A stretch of 50,157 bases of DNA from a virus (IMGVR_UViG_3300028844_003150:1-50157); one strand, 5' to 3'; numbered from the stretch's first letter, positions 18,646 through 26,024 are shown. Notes: generated by a model not told the origin, from the letters alone. Program-made: numbers and translations.

Positions 18646-18996
18646 ATGTCCGAGAAATCCTTTGAGTTCGAAGCTCTGCATGGCTCCCTGTTCGCAGGCA
18701 CTGCTGACTGGGGCGGCAACTGGTCAGAGACCGGTGGCGCTGGTACCCATGCAGTCAAGCTCTCCGTAGAGGACGGCGTGCCATACGTCGCCTTCCGCAA
18801 GTACGGTGCTTCTAAGTGGACACAGCACGAGGTTGAGTTGAGCGACTCTACTCACCCTTCCCTGCGTGGCCACGTCACGTTCAAGGGCAACGTCCTGAAC
18901 ATCTGGCTTAATTACACCAAGGGGCACGAGGGTGATTCAGAGTATGCACGCTATGATCTGAAACCTCGCGCACCCCGCGTTGAGCCACTCATCTAA
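18646..18996 (+). CDS. First early protein, unknown function
   Basis: 116 residues, MSEKSFEFEALHGSLFAGTA, rich in Trp, Gly, His and Tyr with probable beta strands (VPYVAFRKYG, GHVTFKGNVLNIWLNY). The start has an ideal ACGGAGGT eight bases upstream. Codon use is strongly biased towards C-ending codons, unlike the AT-richer genes downstream, suggesting high expression. As the first gene on the plus strand it is a candidate host-takeover protein. No family is recognised. Confidence 0.8.
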   Translation: MSEKSFEFEALHGSLFAGTADWGGNWSETGGAGTHAVKLSVEDGVPYVAFRKYGASKWTQHEVELSDSTHPSLRGHVTFKGNVLNIWLNYTKGHEGDSEYARYDLKPRAPRVEPLI

Positions 18997-19002
18997 CCAT
19001 CC

Positions 19003-19021
19003 GGGGGGCCTCGTGCCCCCC
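19003..19021 (+). terminator. GC hairpin after first early gene
   Basis: A perfect 7-bp stem GGGGGGC/GCCCCCC with a 5-base loop lies seven bases after the stop. No T run follows, and the next gene starts 18 bases later, so attenuation or mRNA stabilisation is as likely as full termination. Confidence 0.55.
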
Positions 19022-19039
19022 AACCTTGGGAGGCTTTCT

Positions 19040-19141
19040 ATGCGTACCAACCCTGACTTCCTGTTTAACCTGTCCGTATTCCTCGGCATCACAGTTCTCG
19101 AACTGCTGCTGCTCATCGGCATCTACCATGTTCTCGCTTAG
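19040..19141 (+). CDS. Small single-span membrane protein (33 aa)
   Basis: The peptide starts MRTNPDFLFN and carries one hydrophobic helix (VFLGITVLELLLLIGIYHVL). GGGAGG lies seven bases before the ATG. The stop TAG overlaps the Shine-Dalgarno of the next gene. It belongs to a run of three tiny membrane proteins, probably acting in the inner membrane; function unknown. Confidence 0.65.
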   Translation: MRTNPDFLFNLSVFLGITVLELLLLIGIYHVLA

Positions 19142-19151
19142 GAGGCACACC

Positions 19152-19247
19152 ATGTCTGTACTCATCTTCGCCCTGTGCTGCATCGCCGGATACTTCATCG
19201 GCACTGCAGTCATTAACACCTTACGTTCATTAGGAGTATCGCTATGA
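19152..19247 (+). CDS. Small single-span membrane protein (31 aa)
   Basis: MSVLIFALCCIAGYFIGTAV forms one transmembrane helix followed by a short basic tail ending SLGVSL. A perfect GGAGG lies six bases upstream and the stop overlaps the next ATG (ATGA). The tight coupling and good ribosome site argue that it is translated despite its length. Confidence 0.65.
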   Translation: MSVLIFALCCIAGYFIGTAVINTLRSLGVSL

Positions 19248-19447
19248 TCGACTACTACGCACTGCTCGTCGGCTGCTCATCCGCAGTCGTTATCCTCATC
19301 ACTTACAAGTACATCAACCCGCTGCTGGAGGCACTCATGCACAAGCTCATTTACAAGATGCACCTGTCTTACCTGACATCCCGTCCCCTGACCCTGCGCC
19401 GCATCGGACGGATCTTCAAACTGCGCTTCAAACTCGCACGGATGTAA
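19244..19447 (+). CDS. Small membrane protein with basic tail (67 aa)
   Basis: One hydrophobic span at about 5-24 (LLVGCSSAVVILITYKYI) is followed by a very basic C-terminus (LTLRRIGRIFKLRFKLARM) that should stay in the cytoplasm and could touch nucleic acid or lipid head groups. It overlaps the preceding stop by four bases and has AGGAG upstream. It is the last gene before the terminator at 19458-19494. Confidence 0.7.
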   Translation: MIDYYALLVGCSSAVVILITYKYINPLLEALMHKLIYKMHLSYLTSRPLTLRRIGRIFKLRFKLARM

Positions 19448-19457
19448 CTTCACCTTC

Positions 19458-19494
19458 GCCGCTTGGAACACGATAACCCCGTGTTCCAGGCGGC
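19458..19494 (+). terminator. Intrinsic terminator of the first early transcript
   Basis: A 15-bp stem with a single G-T wobble closes a 7-base loop (ATAACCC). It is followed by TCCTTTCTTCG, a loosely T-rich tail. It starts 10 bases after the third membrane-protein gene and should end transcription of 18646-19447. Confidence 0.75.
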
Positions 19495-19978
19495 TCCTTT
19501 CTTCGTTCCACAATCAATGACCTCGTCACTTTGTTCCTCGGCTTATCTAATCGATTCACTTCGTTCATCCGTGCTGCCGTGCTGGAATCTTCGATTCCAG
19601 CGCAGCACATCGACTCGCTCCGCTCGTCGGCCAGAGCCGGGTCACAGTGGGGCCTGATCCTGAGTGGGCTACTGTATGGATATACAGTAACTAGTTTCCC
19701 TGAGCACGGATGCAACGAGGCCCGGACCGGGGCGTAGAGCCTTCTTTCTGGCGCTTTTTTCCTAAGCTCTTGATTTCCTTGGTGTGTTAAGAGGGGAGGG
19801 GGTGGTTCAAATTTTTGATCTTCCCCGAAAGTGTAGAGGTGTTGGTGTGGTGTGGGTGTTTAGGTGTGGTTCGTGCGAGTCCAAGGCAATCGTGTGTGCG
19901 ACTCGCAAGCTCGCGCAGGTGAGCGGTGTGTGGTGAAGGTTGGGTGTTGTGCCTGACCAAGATCGCTGGAGAAATGCC
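19495..19978. other. Long non-coding stretch with hairpins and repeat copy B
   Basis: No supportable gene in about 480 bases. Visible structure: a hairpin GCTGGAATC-TTC-GATTCCAGC (19582-19602) whose stem can be extended by GCTGC/GCAGC across a small bulge; repeated TCGTTC/TCGCTC-type words around 19500-19630; a T6 run at 19755-19760 behind a weak stem; a GT-rich strand at 19790-19960; and the second 28-base element. It could encode a structured RNA, or hold a promoter for the next operon. Confidence 0.5.
19902..19929 (+). repeat. 28-base element, copy B
   Basis: Same element as 18560-18587 with three mismatches. It lies 49 bases upstream of the next gene start, almost the same distance as copy A, which suggests a shared regulatory role for the two early transcripts. 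Confidence 0.7.
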
Positions 19979-20215
19979 ATGTCTGGAATCATTGATGACG
20001 AAGGCCAGCAATGGGAACACTGTTGTCATTGCGGAAACTTCACACGCATTCAGGATCTGGTGACTGGTTACAGTCCCAAGTGGCCTGACTATCCGTGGGT
20101 GGATCTGTGCAAGAACTGCAAGTCCAAACTGAAACCTGTTGTCTACGATATAGACGTAGATGACAACTACAGGATTCCCACAATACTCAAAGCTGACATT
20201 GAGGAGGCACCGTAA
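19979..20215 (+). CDS. Small zinc-ribbon protein
   Basis: 78 residues from ATG 19979, chosen for the GGAG seven bases upstream; the frame is open 13 codons earlier. Two Cys pairs (CCHCGNF and DLCKNCKS, about 30 residues apart) form a probable zinc ribbon. The acidic C-terminus is DIDVDDNYRIPTILKADIEEAP. It could bind nucleic acid or a host protein. The stop is immediately followed by the next ATG. Confidence 0.75.
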   Translation: MSGIIDDEGQQWEHCCHCGNFTRIQDLVTGYSPKWPDYPWVDLCKNCKSKLKPVVYDIDVDDNYRIPTILKADIEEAP

Positions 20216-20542
20216 ATGTTCACATTTATGCTTTTAACTGCGCTTGGCATGTACATCGTTCTGTGGAAGATCGGTGCATTCAAGCTGTTCAAATTCAGGG
20301 AGACACGTAGAGCCGCTGATGGTGGTCTCGATGCTGCAATGACCTTCGGGCTTGTAGCTGTGTTCGCTGGAACCATGTCCGGAATGCTCATTGCAATGGG
20401 CAGCGGACTGATGCTGAGTGGTCTGTTATTCCTGACTCGCTCTTTTATCAAGCCCACGAAATCCATAGGAGGCACCTTGGATGGAATTGCCCATAGGCTC
20501 AAATCAGTTCCAACATTACTGCGAAGGACTGCAAACAACTGA
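20216..20542 (+). CDS. Multi-span membrane protein, unknown
   Basis: 108 residues with a hydrophobic N-terminal helix (MFTFMLLTALGMYIVLWKIG), a basic patch, and two more membrane-compatible helices (AMTFGLVAVFAGTMSGML and GSGLMLSGLLFLTRSF) ending in a basic tail. It starts on the base after the preceding stop and has an overlapping downstream gene. Inner-membrane location is likely; the function is unknown. Confidence 0.7.
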   Translation: MFTFMLLTALGMYIVLWKIGAFKLFKFRETRRAADGGLDAAMTFGLVAVFAGTMSGMLIAMGSGLMLSGLLFLTRSFIKPTKSIGGTLDGIAHRLKSVPTLLRRTANN

Positions 20543-20666
20543 TAGTCCAGAAGACATACTGGACCAGATTGAACAACGCACAGGGAAGTGCATCAACGAA
20601 TTCAGTGCTGAAGAGCTTGATGCTCAGATCGCTGAAATAACCAGCAGCATCATCGCTTGGTTATAA
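20481..20666 (+). CDS. Small acidic protein overlapping the membrane gene
   Basis: 61 residues, beginning MELPIGSNQFQHYCEGLQTT, and helical with acidic character (SPEDILDQIEQRTG, FSAEELDAQIAEI). The start has AGGAGG eleven bases upstream and lies 62 bases inside the preceding gene in another frame, yet composition is protein-like throughout. Function unknown. Confidence 0.65.
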   Translation: MELPIGSNQFQHYCEGLQTTDSPEDILDQIEQRTGKCINEFSAEELDAQIAEITSSIIAWL

Positions 20667-20674
20667 AGTAGTAC
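20667..20674 (+). promoter_or_regulatory. AGTAGTAC motif upstream of 20709 gene
   Basis: The octamer recurs in tandem at 21804-21819 in the presumed origin region, and as GGTAGTAC at 21944-21951. It may be a minor operator or promoter element. Confidence 0.35.
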
Positions 20675-20708
20675 TAACCTAAACCAACTGAAACATGGAG
20701 AAACGCAA

Positions 20709-21560
20709 ATGAACGAAGAAACACAGCAGAACACCATTAATGGCTACACACATGACGGTGTGGACGCAGAGATGGTGAAAGCTACACAGATTGAGGAAGT
20801 CATTTCCCAGTTCGGGGATATTGAGGACCTGCATCAGCGTAGCTACAAGACATTCCTGTTTGCTTCACTGGCTTGGAGTTACAAGTTCAAGCTGGCTCGT
20901 AGCATCATCCGTATGCTGGATCAGAACGCTGGACTGGCAGACGCACAGGAACGTAACCAGAAGAAGCGTGAAGATGCACTCGTAGAGGTCATCAAGCGTA
21001 CAGAGACTTCAGTTGATGAGCTGCAGAATCTGTACAACTGGGCGGCATCACAGACAAAGGAAGATCTGCTTCCGCTGAATGCTGATGTCATCGCTGCACT
21101 GCAAACCGAACCAGAAACTCCGAAAGATGAAATCGCTGAGTATGCCGAGATGATGGGCATCACTATCGAAGAAGCCACGGAAGATCTGGAAACTGTGACT
21201 AATCCTGAAGTTGAGCGAGCCGTGGAATTCGCTGATGAGGCAGCTGGAGAGCTGGATCAACGTACCGATGGCAACTATGAACTCAACTTTCCCATCACAG
21301 ACTGGAATGCAGTCAGCACCATGGAAAAGATTGCCGAGAAGGCTGAAACCTATGCACTGAAGAGCAAGCAACTGTGGAGACAGAACCGCAGGAAGAGCAA
21401 GAAAGCTCACCTCATTGCTAACGTGAAGGCTTTCGAAGCAATCATGAACAGGGCAGACGAACTGGCTGTGCAATACCGCACTGACGTGGAAACTCAGATT
21501 GCAAAAGCACAGGAGCTGCAGACTGCTCTTCACGAGGATAGCAATCCCGTAATGGCGTAA
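20709..21560 (+). CDS. Helical coiled-coil early protein, unknown
   Basis: 283 residues, mostly helical and acidic. It has a KKREDALVEVIKRTETSVDELQNLYNWAAS stretch near residues 82-113 (broken here), a UBA-like YAEMMGITIEEATEDLE segment near 150, and a long basic helix near 215-245 (SKQLWRQNRRKSKKAHLIAN). GGAG lies 10 bases upstream of the start. It is the last gene before a strong hairpin and the TGTACGATC-rich region, so it could be an abundant early structural or host-interaction protein. I know no family for it. Confidence 0.75.
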   Translation: MNEETQQNTINGYTHDGVDAEMVKATQIEEVISQFGDIEDLHQRSYKTFLFASLAWSYKFKLARSIIRMLDQNAGLADAQERNQKKREDALVEVIKRTETSVDELQNLYNWAASQTKEDLLPLNADVIAALQTEPETPKDEIAEYAEMMGITIEEATEDLETVTNPEVERAVEFADEAAGELDQRTDGNYELNFPITDWNAVSTMEKIAEKAETYALKSKQLWRQNRRKSKKAHLIANVKAFEAIMNRADELAVQYRTDVETQIAKAQELQTALHEDSNPVMA

Positions 21561-21569
21561 GGCAAGGGT

Positions 21570-21591
21570 CCCCGGATCGAGAGATCCGGGG
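21570..21591 (+). terminator. Hairpin terminator before the origin-like region
   Basis: A perfect 9-bp stem CCCCGGATC/GATCCGGGG with a GAGA tetraloop lies nine bases after the stop at 21560. The downstream tail (GCTTAATCCTT) is only weakly T-rich. Confidence 0.75.
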
Positions 21592-21632
21592 GCTTAATCC
21601 TTCACGGCACCGGGGTACAGTGGGGTCTGAAA

Positions 21633-21935
21633 TGTACGATTGTATGTACGACCATTTTTTAGACCCTAAAGCATTGATCCATAAAGCAAAAGCACCCTAG
21701 TTTGTACGATCCAAACACCCCTTCTATAGGTGGAGTACGTATTAGAGGGTGTGCGGGGGGCCTCTAGTACTACTAATACGTACCTTTATAAACCAATAGG
21801 TATAGTAGTACAGTAGTACAAATCAGTCCCTTCTGCTTTATAAATCAACAAGTTGCTGATGTACGATCATCAGTACTTGTACGATCGTACATTTTCTCGA
21901 TGATCGTACAAATGTACTACCATTGTACGATCATC
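21633..21935. promoter_or_regulatory. TGTACGATC box array: candidate origin or master operator
   Basis: Copies of TGTACGAT(C): 21633, 21645 (last base C), 21703, 21860, the 14-bp palindrome TGTACGATCGTACA at 21878-21891, a reverse copy at 21902-21910, and 21924. The last two sit in a perfect 13-bp inverted repeat (21899-21911 / 21923-21935). An 11-bp inverted repeat GTACGTATTAG (21735-21745 / 21773-21783) and tandem AGTAGTAC (21804-21819) lie between. The region is AT-rich, gene-free and directly before the replication genes. Iteron origin, or operator for a phage DNA-binding protein, are the two readings. Confidence 0.75.
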
Positions 21936-21956
21936 ATTTTCACGGTAGTACATCCT

Positions 21957-22595
21957 ATGAAAATAGTATTTGGCTCCTATGAATTCCCCACCAAGAAAGC
22001 CCTGATCGAGGAGATTCGAAACCGGGTAAATGCCGCTAAATTGAATAAACCCATGACTCCTCAGGACACCAATTTCTTCTGGTGGCTTATCCACGACAGA
22101 CATCGCCACGCTGAACACAAGTTGCTTCATCCTATAAAGCATTTCTTTGTCAGACGTGGTGATTACGGTGAGAAACAAATCTGGATGGAGTACGACAATG
22201 GGGAAATAAATGACTTCTCATGGCGTGCCTGTGTAACACCACGCACTAATAAAGATGATGCACTGGCAGCTGGGCGGACAGCTATAAAATCTCAGATACG
22301 TGAGTTTGTAACTGCATTAGATGAACTACGCTGTGCAATATCAGGAGAACTGGTTACTTTTGGAGATTTCGACGTTGACCATCATCCTGTTCCTTTCAAA
22401 CAATTATTCGACGAGTGGTTGTTTGCTGAAGGCCTGACCTACGACGACATAAAAACAAACATAGGAGAACCACGCAGTCTTACAACGTCCATGATCGTAC
22501 AAGAACAAGAACTTAGCTGGCAGCAATACCATGAACGCTATGCTGAGCTACGAATATTGAAATCTGAGCTTCACAGGACACTGAAGAACAAGTAG
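21957..22595 (+). CDS. DUF3223 (DCL-like) protein with HNH-like tail
   Basis: 212 residues from ATG 21957; an earlier in-frame ATG at 21900 lies inside the inverted repeat and is rejected. Residues 3-95 match the DUF3223/DCL pattern (FGSYEFPTKKALIEEIRNRV; HKLLHPIKHFFVR; INDFSWRACV). Residues 121-160 hold an HNH-like core (CAISGE, then DVDHHPVPF with D141-H142) in which the second zinc Cys pair is not evident. DCL-family phage proteins of this build are common but uncharacterised; nuclease action is inferred. A further box GATCGTACA lies inside the gene at 22493-22501. There is no clear Shine-Dalgarno. Confidence 0.75.
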   Translation: MKIVFGSYEFPTKKALIEEIRNRVNAAKLNKPMTPQDTNFFWWLIHDRHRHAEHKLLHPIKHFFVRRGDYGEKQIWMEYDNGEINDFSWRACVTPRTNKDDALAAGRTAIKSQIREFVTALDELRCAISGELVTFGDFDVDHHPVPFKQLFDEWLFAEGLTYDDIKTNIGEPRSLTTSMIVQEQELSWQQYHERYAELRILKSELHRTLKNK

Positions 22596-22636
22596 ACTGA
22601 GCGCTCACAAAAACACAACCCGCCGAGGGAGGCCCC

Positions 22637-24934
22637 ATGGCATGGAAGACCAAGGACGGTGAGCTGTCCAGCTCACTGCTGCTACCTATTAATGACCCGA
22701 TTGAAGATTACATCACCGTCCTACGCTCTAATAAGCCATGTAATAAGACGATAAAAATCGACAAGGAAGGCAACTGGGAAGTATCTAGCTACCAGAAGCA
22801 TTACCAATTTCAATTCTACAAGCTGCCTATCACGACTATTGAGCAGCTGCTTGTAGATATGGAGCAACTAAGAAGATGTAGTTATTACTTCTTCGTGTAT
22901 GGCGCACCAACCCCTTATGCGGTTGAGCATGGAGATACCGATCTCTTAAAGCGCCGATCTGTTTCTCGGGAGGATCAGCCTGCAACGTTGATCGCAAGAG
23001 CTGCCTCCCTCATTGTGTTTGATATCGACGCACTGATCCTTCCGGGACTCACCTATGATGAAGCAGGAGCCAGAGAAGTAGTTAAAGTATTGGTTAAGCG
23101 TGGTCTCACGCAACTTGAGAACACCAAACTTATCTACTACTGGACTTCGAAAGCAGGCAAGATTCCTAACCAAGCCAATATCCGTATCATTGGCATCTGT
23201 GAAAGTGCCGCTACGCTGGAGACCATCAAGGCATGGGCTTCTACCAGTGGGATTGTAGACGCCAAGATCTATGACCCTCAACAACCTATTTATATATCTG
23301 ATCCTGTAATTACTCCTAGAGCCAAGTGTCCAATCAAACAGGAAGATCGCATTGGCATGATAGATGGTGAGTACGAGGAAATAGCTGAACTCCCCAAGAT
23401 CAAGTTCGAACAGCAGGAAAGTGCACAAACACCGGACGACCCCAAGGATGACGTAATCCTTGCCAAGCTATATGAACATGGCTATGTGAAATCCAAGCTC
23501 AACCCCGGCAAGTACGACATCACCTGTCCATGGGTACATGAACATACCAATGAAACTGATTCAGGCACTGTATTCATGCTGCCTAATTACAGTGGATTTT
23601 CACAACACGCATTCCGCTGTCAACATGAGCACTGCGCGAATCGTAACTTGGCTGACCTGCAGGCAGCACTGGATATCAACCTAGACGTAGATGATGCCGA
23701 GTTCATAACAGAAGCGAAAGATGATGATGGATCAGCTGATGCCTTGGTACGACGTTACATATATCACAAGGACGCTGATCGCTTTTATGACTTGGTGACA
23801 GGTCAGGTTCTGAAGATCGAATCCATAAACAGGACGTACGCGCACATACACATGCGCCCTTTGGCTACTACACTCATGTTCAGACGTCCTGATCTGATAA
23901 AAGCAGACAACATGGCGTACATACCGGGACAACCACGCATCACAACGTGGAATGGACTGGTAATCATCAACATGTGGAAGGACGAGGTACACGTAACACC
24001 TGTTAAAGGAGATCCCAAACCATGGCTAGATCATTTGTCCTACTTGATGGACGAGAACGATTCAAAGCACTTTCTAAGCTGGGCAGCGTACACGCTGCAG
24101 AATCAGGGAACAAAGATCAATCATGCGTTGCTGATAGGCGGACCACCGAGGATAGGAAAGGACACGCTTTTAGAGCCGCTCAAGCGCAGCTTAGGTTCTT
24201 ACAACGTATCCGAGCCGTCTGCTGAAGAGCTGAAGGAAACATATACTAATTACCTGCACCATACGAAACTTGTAGTTTTTCAGGAATGCCAGAACTTTGA
24301 CAAACTCAACATTGAAAACAAGCTCAAGCCAATGCTCGCAGCACCTCCTAGCTCATTACGGGTACGTATGTTTGGGCAAGGATTTTACGAAACACCTAAT
24401 CTCGTGCAAGCGGTGTTCATGTCCAATCACCGTAACGCACTTAAAATTTCGCGTGGTGATGGACGTTACTACACCATCTGGTGCGATGTAGAGAAGAAGG
24501 AAGAAGCCTATTACATCAACCTGTATAAATGGCTGGAAGACGAAGGTGGACTGGCTATTGTGGTTGACTATCTATTGAATTATGACGTATCACAATTCAA
24601 TCCGAAAGCATTACCACCTACCAATGCGTATAAAGAACTTATTACAGAATTAGGGTCTACAGATCTTGAAATGGTATTGAAGGAGTCGATTGAACATGGA
24701 CAACCACCATTCCACAAAGATATAGTTAAACCATCAGATCTGATAAAACATCAAGGCTGGGAAGGCGTAACAACAAAGAAACTTTCTAATGCGTTCGACT
24801 CACTGGGATGTCTACCCCGTACAGTACGGGATACAAATGGCAAACGTACATCACACAGCTTCTGGGCTATACGCAACGTAAGAAAATGGCGTAAGAGCAA
24901 GCCCATCCGCTGGTTGGAGGCTTACAGAAAATGA
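22637..24934 (+). CDS. Primase-helicase (AEP-like N-terminus, DUF5906 helicase)
   Basis: 765 residues with GGGAGG before the ATG. The N-terminal third looks like an archaeo-eukaryotic-type primase (LIVFDIDAL acidic strand near 137; NIRIIGI and QQPIYISDP strands). A zinc-binding linker follows (C297-P-W-x-H-x-H, then C-x-H-x-x-C about 35 residues later). The C-terminal superfamily 3-type helicase has Walker A GGPPRIGKD with K508, Walker B LVVFQECQ with E550, a sensor-like VFMSNHRNAL and a GDGRYYTIWCD arginine region. It should prime and unwind DNA at the phage fork, probably starting from the adjacent repeat region. Its stop overlaps the next ATG. Confidence 0.88.
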   Translation: MAWKTKDGELSSSLLLPINDPIEDYITVLRSNKPCNKTIKIDKEGNWEVSSYQKHYQFQFYKLPITTIEQLLVDMEQLRRCSYYFFVYGAPTPYAVEHGDTDLLKRRSVSREDQPATLIARAASLIVFDIDALILPGLTYDEAGAREVVKVLVKRGLTQLENTKLIYYWTSKAGKIPNQANIRIIGICESAATLETIKAWASTSGIVDAKIYDPQQPIYISDPVITPRAKCPIKQEDRIGMIDGEYEEIAELPKIKFEQQESAQTPDDPKDDVILAKLYEHGYVKSKLNPGKYDITCPWVHEHTNETDSGTVFMLPNYSGFSQHAFRCQHEHCANRNLADLQAALDINLDVDDAEFITEAKDDDGSADALVRRYIYHKDADRFYDLVTGQVLKIESINRTYAHIHMRPLATTLMFRRPDLIKADNMAYIPGQPRITTWNGLVIINMWKDEVHVTPVKGDPKPWLDHLSYLMDENDSKHFLSWAAYTLQNQGTKINHALLIGGPPRIGKDTLLEPLKRSLGSYNVSEPSAEELKETYTNYLHHTKLVVFQECQNFDKLNIENKLKPMLAAPPSSLRVRMFGQGFYETPNLVQAVFMSNHRNALKISRGDGRYYTIWCDVEKKEEAYYINLYKWLEDEGGLAIVVDYLLNYDVSQFNPKALPPTNAYKELITELGSTDLEMVLKESIEHGQPPFHKDIVKPSDLIKHQGWEGVTTKKLSNAFDSLGCLPRTVRDTNGKRTSHSFWAIRNVRKWRKSKPIRWLEAYRK

Positions 24935-25095
24935 TTAAACAACACCCAATGCCCGAACGTCCGCAATACCCGGAAGAAGATAACTTCAGTGACCGTGATA
25001 ATTGCGGTGAAACCTGCGTCATCTTCTCATTCGCACTGTTTGGAATAATAGGTGCAGCACTAGGAGCACTGGCAACCTATTTCATAATGAGGTAA
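24931..25095 (+). CDS. Small membrane protein (54 aa)
   Basis: It starts in the ATGA of the primase-helicase stop. A polar N-terminus (IKQHPMPERPQYPEEDNFSD) precedes one membrane helix (VIFSFALFGIIGAALGALAT) and ends IMR. A C-terminal anchor with a cytoplasmic head next to replication genes could tether something to the membrane; this is inference. Confidence 0.6.
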   Translation: MIKQHPMPERPQYPEEDNFSDRDNCGETCVIFSFALFGIIGAALGALATYFIMR

Positions 25096-25099
25096 TAAC

Positions 25100-25342
25100 A
25101 TGGGTGACATGGCTGATTGGTGCCTAGAGATGGCACTCATGTATGACGACCATCTTGATTTCATATCCCGTCGCAAGATAGAACAACACATCTGGACTAC
25201 CAAGGAAGGACAGGAAGTACATGTCACGAAGATGACAACGCAACATCTAATAAATACAATACTAATGATCGAAGAGGGGAGATCCAACCATGACAAAACG
25301 TGGATACAAATCCTACAAACCGAGCTTGACTCTAGGTTGTGA
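25100..25342 (+). CDS. Small acidic helical protein
   Basis: 80 residues, starting MGDMADWCLEMALMYDDHLD. The opening is a common phage pattern (A-D-W-x-x-E-x-x-L) of unknown function, in which a Cys-containing N-terminal helix is followed by charged helices (TTQHLINTILMIEEGR). GAGGTAA lies upstream of the start. It overlaps the next gene by about 50 bases. Confidence 0.7.
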   Translation: MGDMADWCLEMALMYDDHLDFISRRKIEQHIWTTKEGQEVHVTKMTTQHLINTILMIEEGRSNHDKTWIQILQTELDSRL

Positions 25343-25469
25343 CATATTACTGGCTGCAGTAGTGATATTCGGAATACTTCTGTTAATGGTCTATGCAGAA
25401 GAATTCGTAGCAGCATTGTGTGAAATAACTGGATGCGAGGAAACATCAAGCAATGGAAGAACTGACTGA
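25290..25469 (+). CDS. Small membrane protein (59 aa)
   Basis: GGGGAG lies nine bases before the ATG. A basic N-terminus (TKRGYKSYKPSLTLGC) precedes a hydrophobic helix (ILLAAVVIFGILLLMVYA) and a short Cys-containing acidic tail (LCEITGCEE). It overlaps both neighbours in other frames, which is normal in this compact cluster. Confidence 0.6.
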   Translation: MTKRGYKSYKPSLTLGCDILLAAVVIFGILLLMVYAEEFVAALCEITGCEETSSNGRTD

Positions 25470-25734
25470 TCCGCAAAGTAACGAAAAAATAAGTAGCCTT
25501 GCACGCCGGGTAAATGACATGTCTCCGAATGAAGAACCTGTAGATAAAGACAAAGTACGTGCTTGCCGGGAAGAGTATGAGAAATTTGCTAACTTCCATG
25601 GAGCAAGACCAAAGAAGTATGTAACTGATCCAGAGTTGTTCAGACAATTCATATCCAAGCAATATGACTTGAATACCCGTGCTGCTGCCAAGTTATGGTT
25701 AAAGCAGATGGGAGTGACGATAGAATTACCATAG
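25453..25734 (+). CDS. Small helical protein, unknown
   Basis: 93 residues. It is charged and helical with a possible small DNA-binding-like C-terminus (DPELFRQFISKQYDLNTRAA followed by KLWLKQMGV). A GAGG is upstream, and the start lies inside the previous gene. No family recognised. Confidence 0.7.
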   Translation: MEELTDPQSNEKISSLARRVNDMSPNEEPVDKDKVRACREEYEKFANFHGARPKKYVTDPELFRQFISKQYDLNTRAAAKLWLKQMGVTIELP

Positions 25735-25853
25735 CTTATGGCAACGTAGATTACCTCCCTAATCTACGTGCTGCACTGACGTTGTGTGGGCATGACGCAG
25801 TGCAGCTGCCACCTAATTCCCGTGTAAATATAGTACCTCCGTTATCGCAATAG
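25695..25853 (+). CDS. Possible small overlapping protein (52 aa)
   Basis: The frame starts at ATG 25695 within the end of the preceding gene and reads MVKADGSDDRITIAYGNVDY then LPNLRAALTLCGHDAVQLPP before the stop. The composition is protein-like, but no ribosome site is evident. It is kept because the region would otherwise be empty; it may not be real. Confidence 0.35.
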   Translation: MVKADGSDDRITIAYGNVDYLPNLRAALTLCGHDAVQLPPNSRVNIVPPLSQ

Positions 25854-26024
25854 GCCTCCCTGCTAATACGCGAGCTTACATATCACTGCACGGGATCTTA
25901 ATAGCACGAGGCACAATAATGGGTGGTGAGCTGCAGCATCATTACACAAGATGTCCTCGATGCTGCCTCGTGTGATAGTAGTTTGCTGTAAGGACATCAT
26001 CTGCAGCATAGTTATGGAAACGAC
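25854..26024 (+). ncRNA. Structured intergenic segment with nested inverted repeats
   Basis: No gene. CACGAGGCA (25905-25913) pairs with TGCCTCGTG (25964-25972); GCAGCATC (25933-25940) pairs with GATGCTGC (25959-25966); GATGTCC (25950-25956) pairs with GGACATC (25992-25998); TGCAGCAT recurs at 26002-26009. These pairings partly exclude each other, as in a switching or pseudoknotted RNA leader ahead of the small-gene cluster. Function is inference. Confidence 0.4.

Noticed and set aside
18324-18800. Minus-strand proteins with repeated Pro-Leu or His-Tyr-Pro-Cys
   Set aside because: They are simply translations of the 12-bp tandem repeat and have no start signals.
21900-21956. Longer start of the DUF3223 protein at ATG 21900
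   Set aside because: It would be encoded by the inverted repeat and gives an unlikely leader with no ribosome site; ATG 21957 begins the conserved domain.
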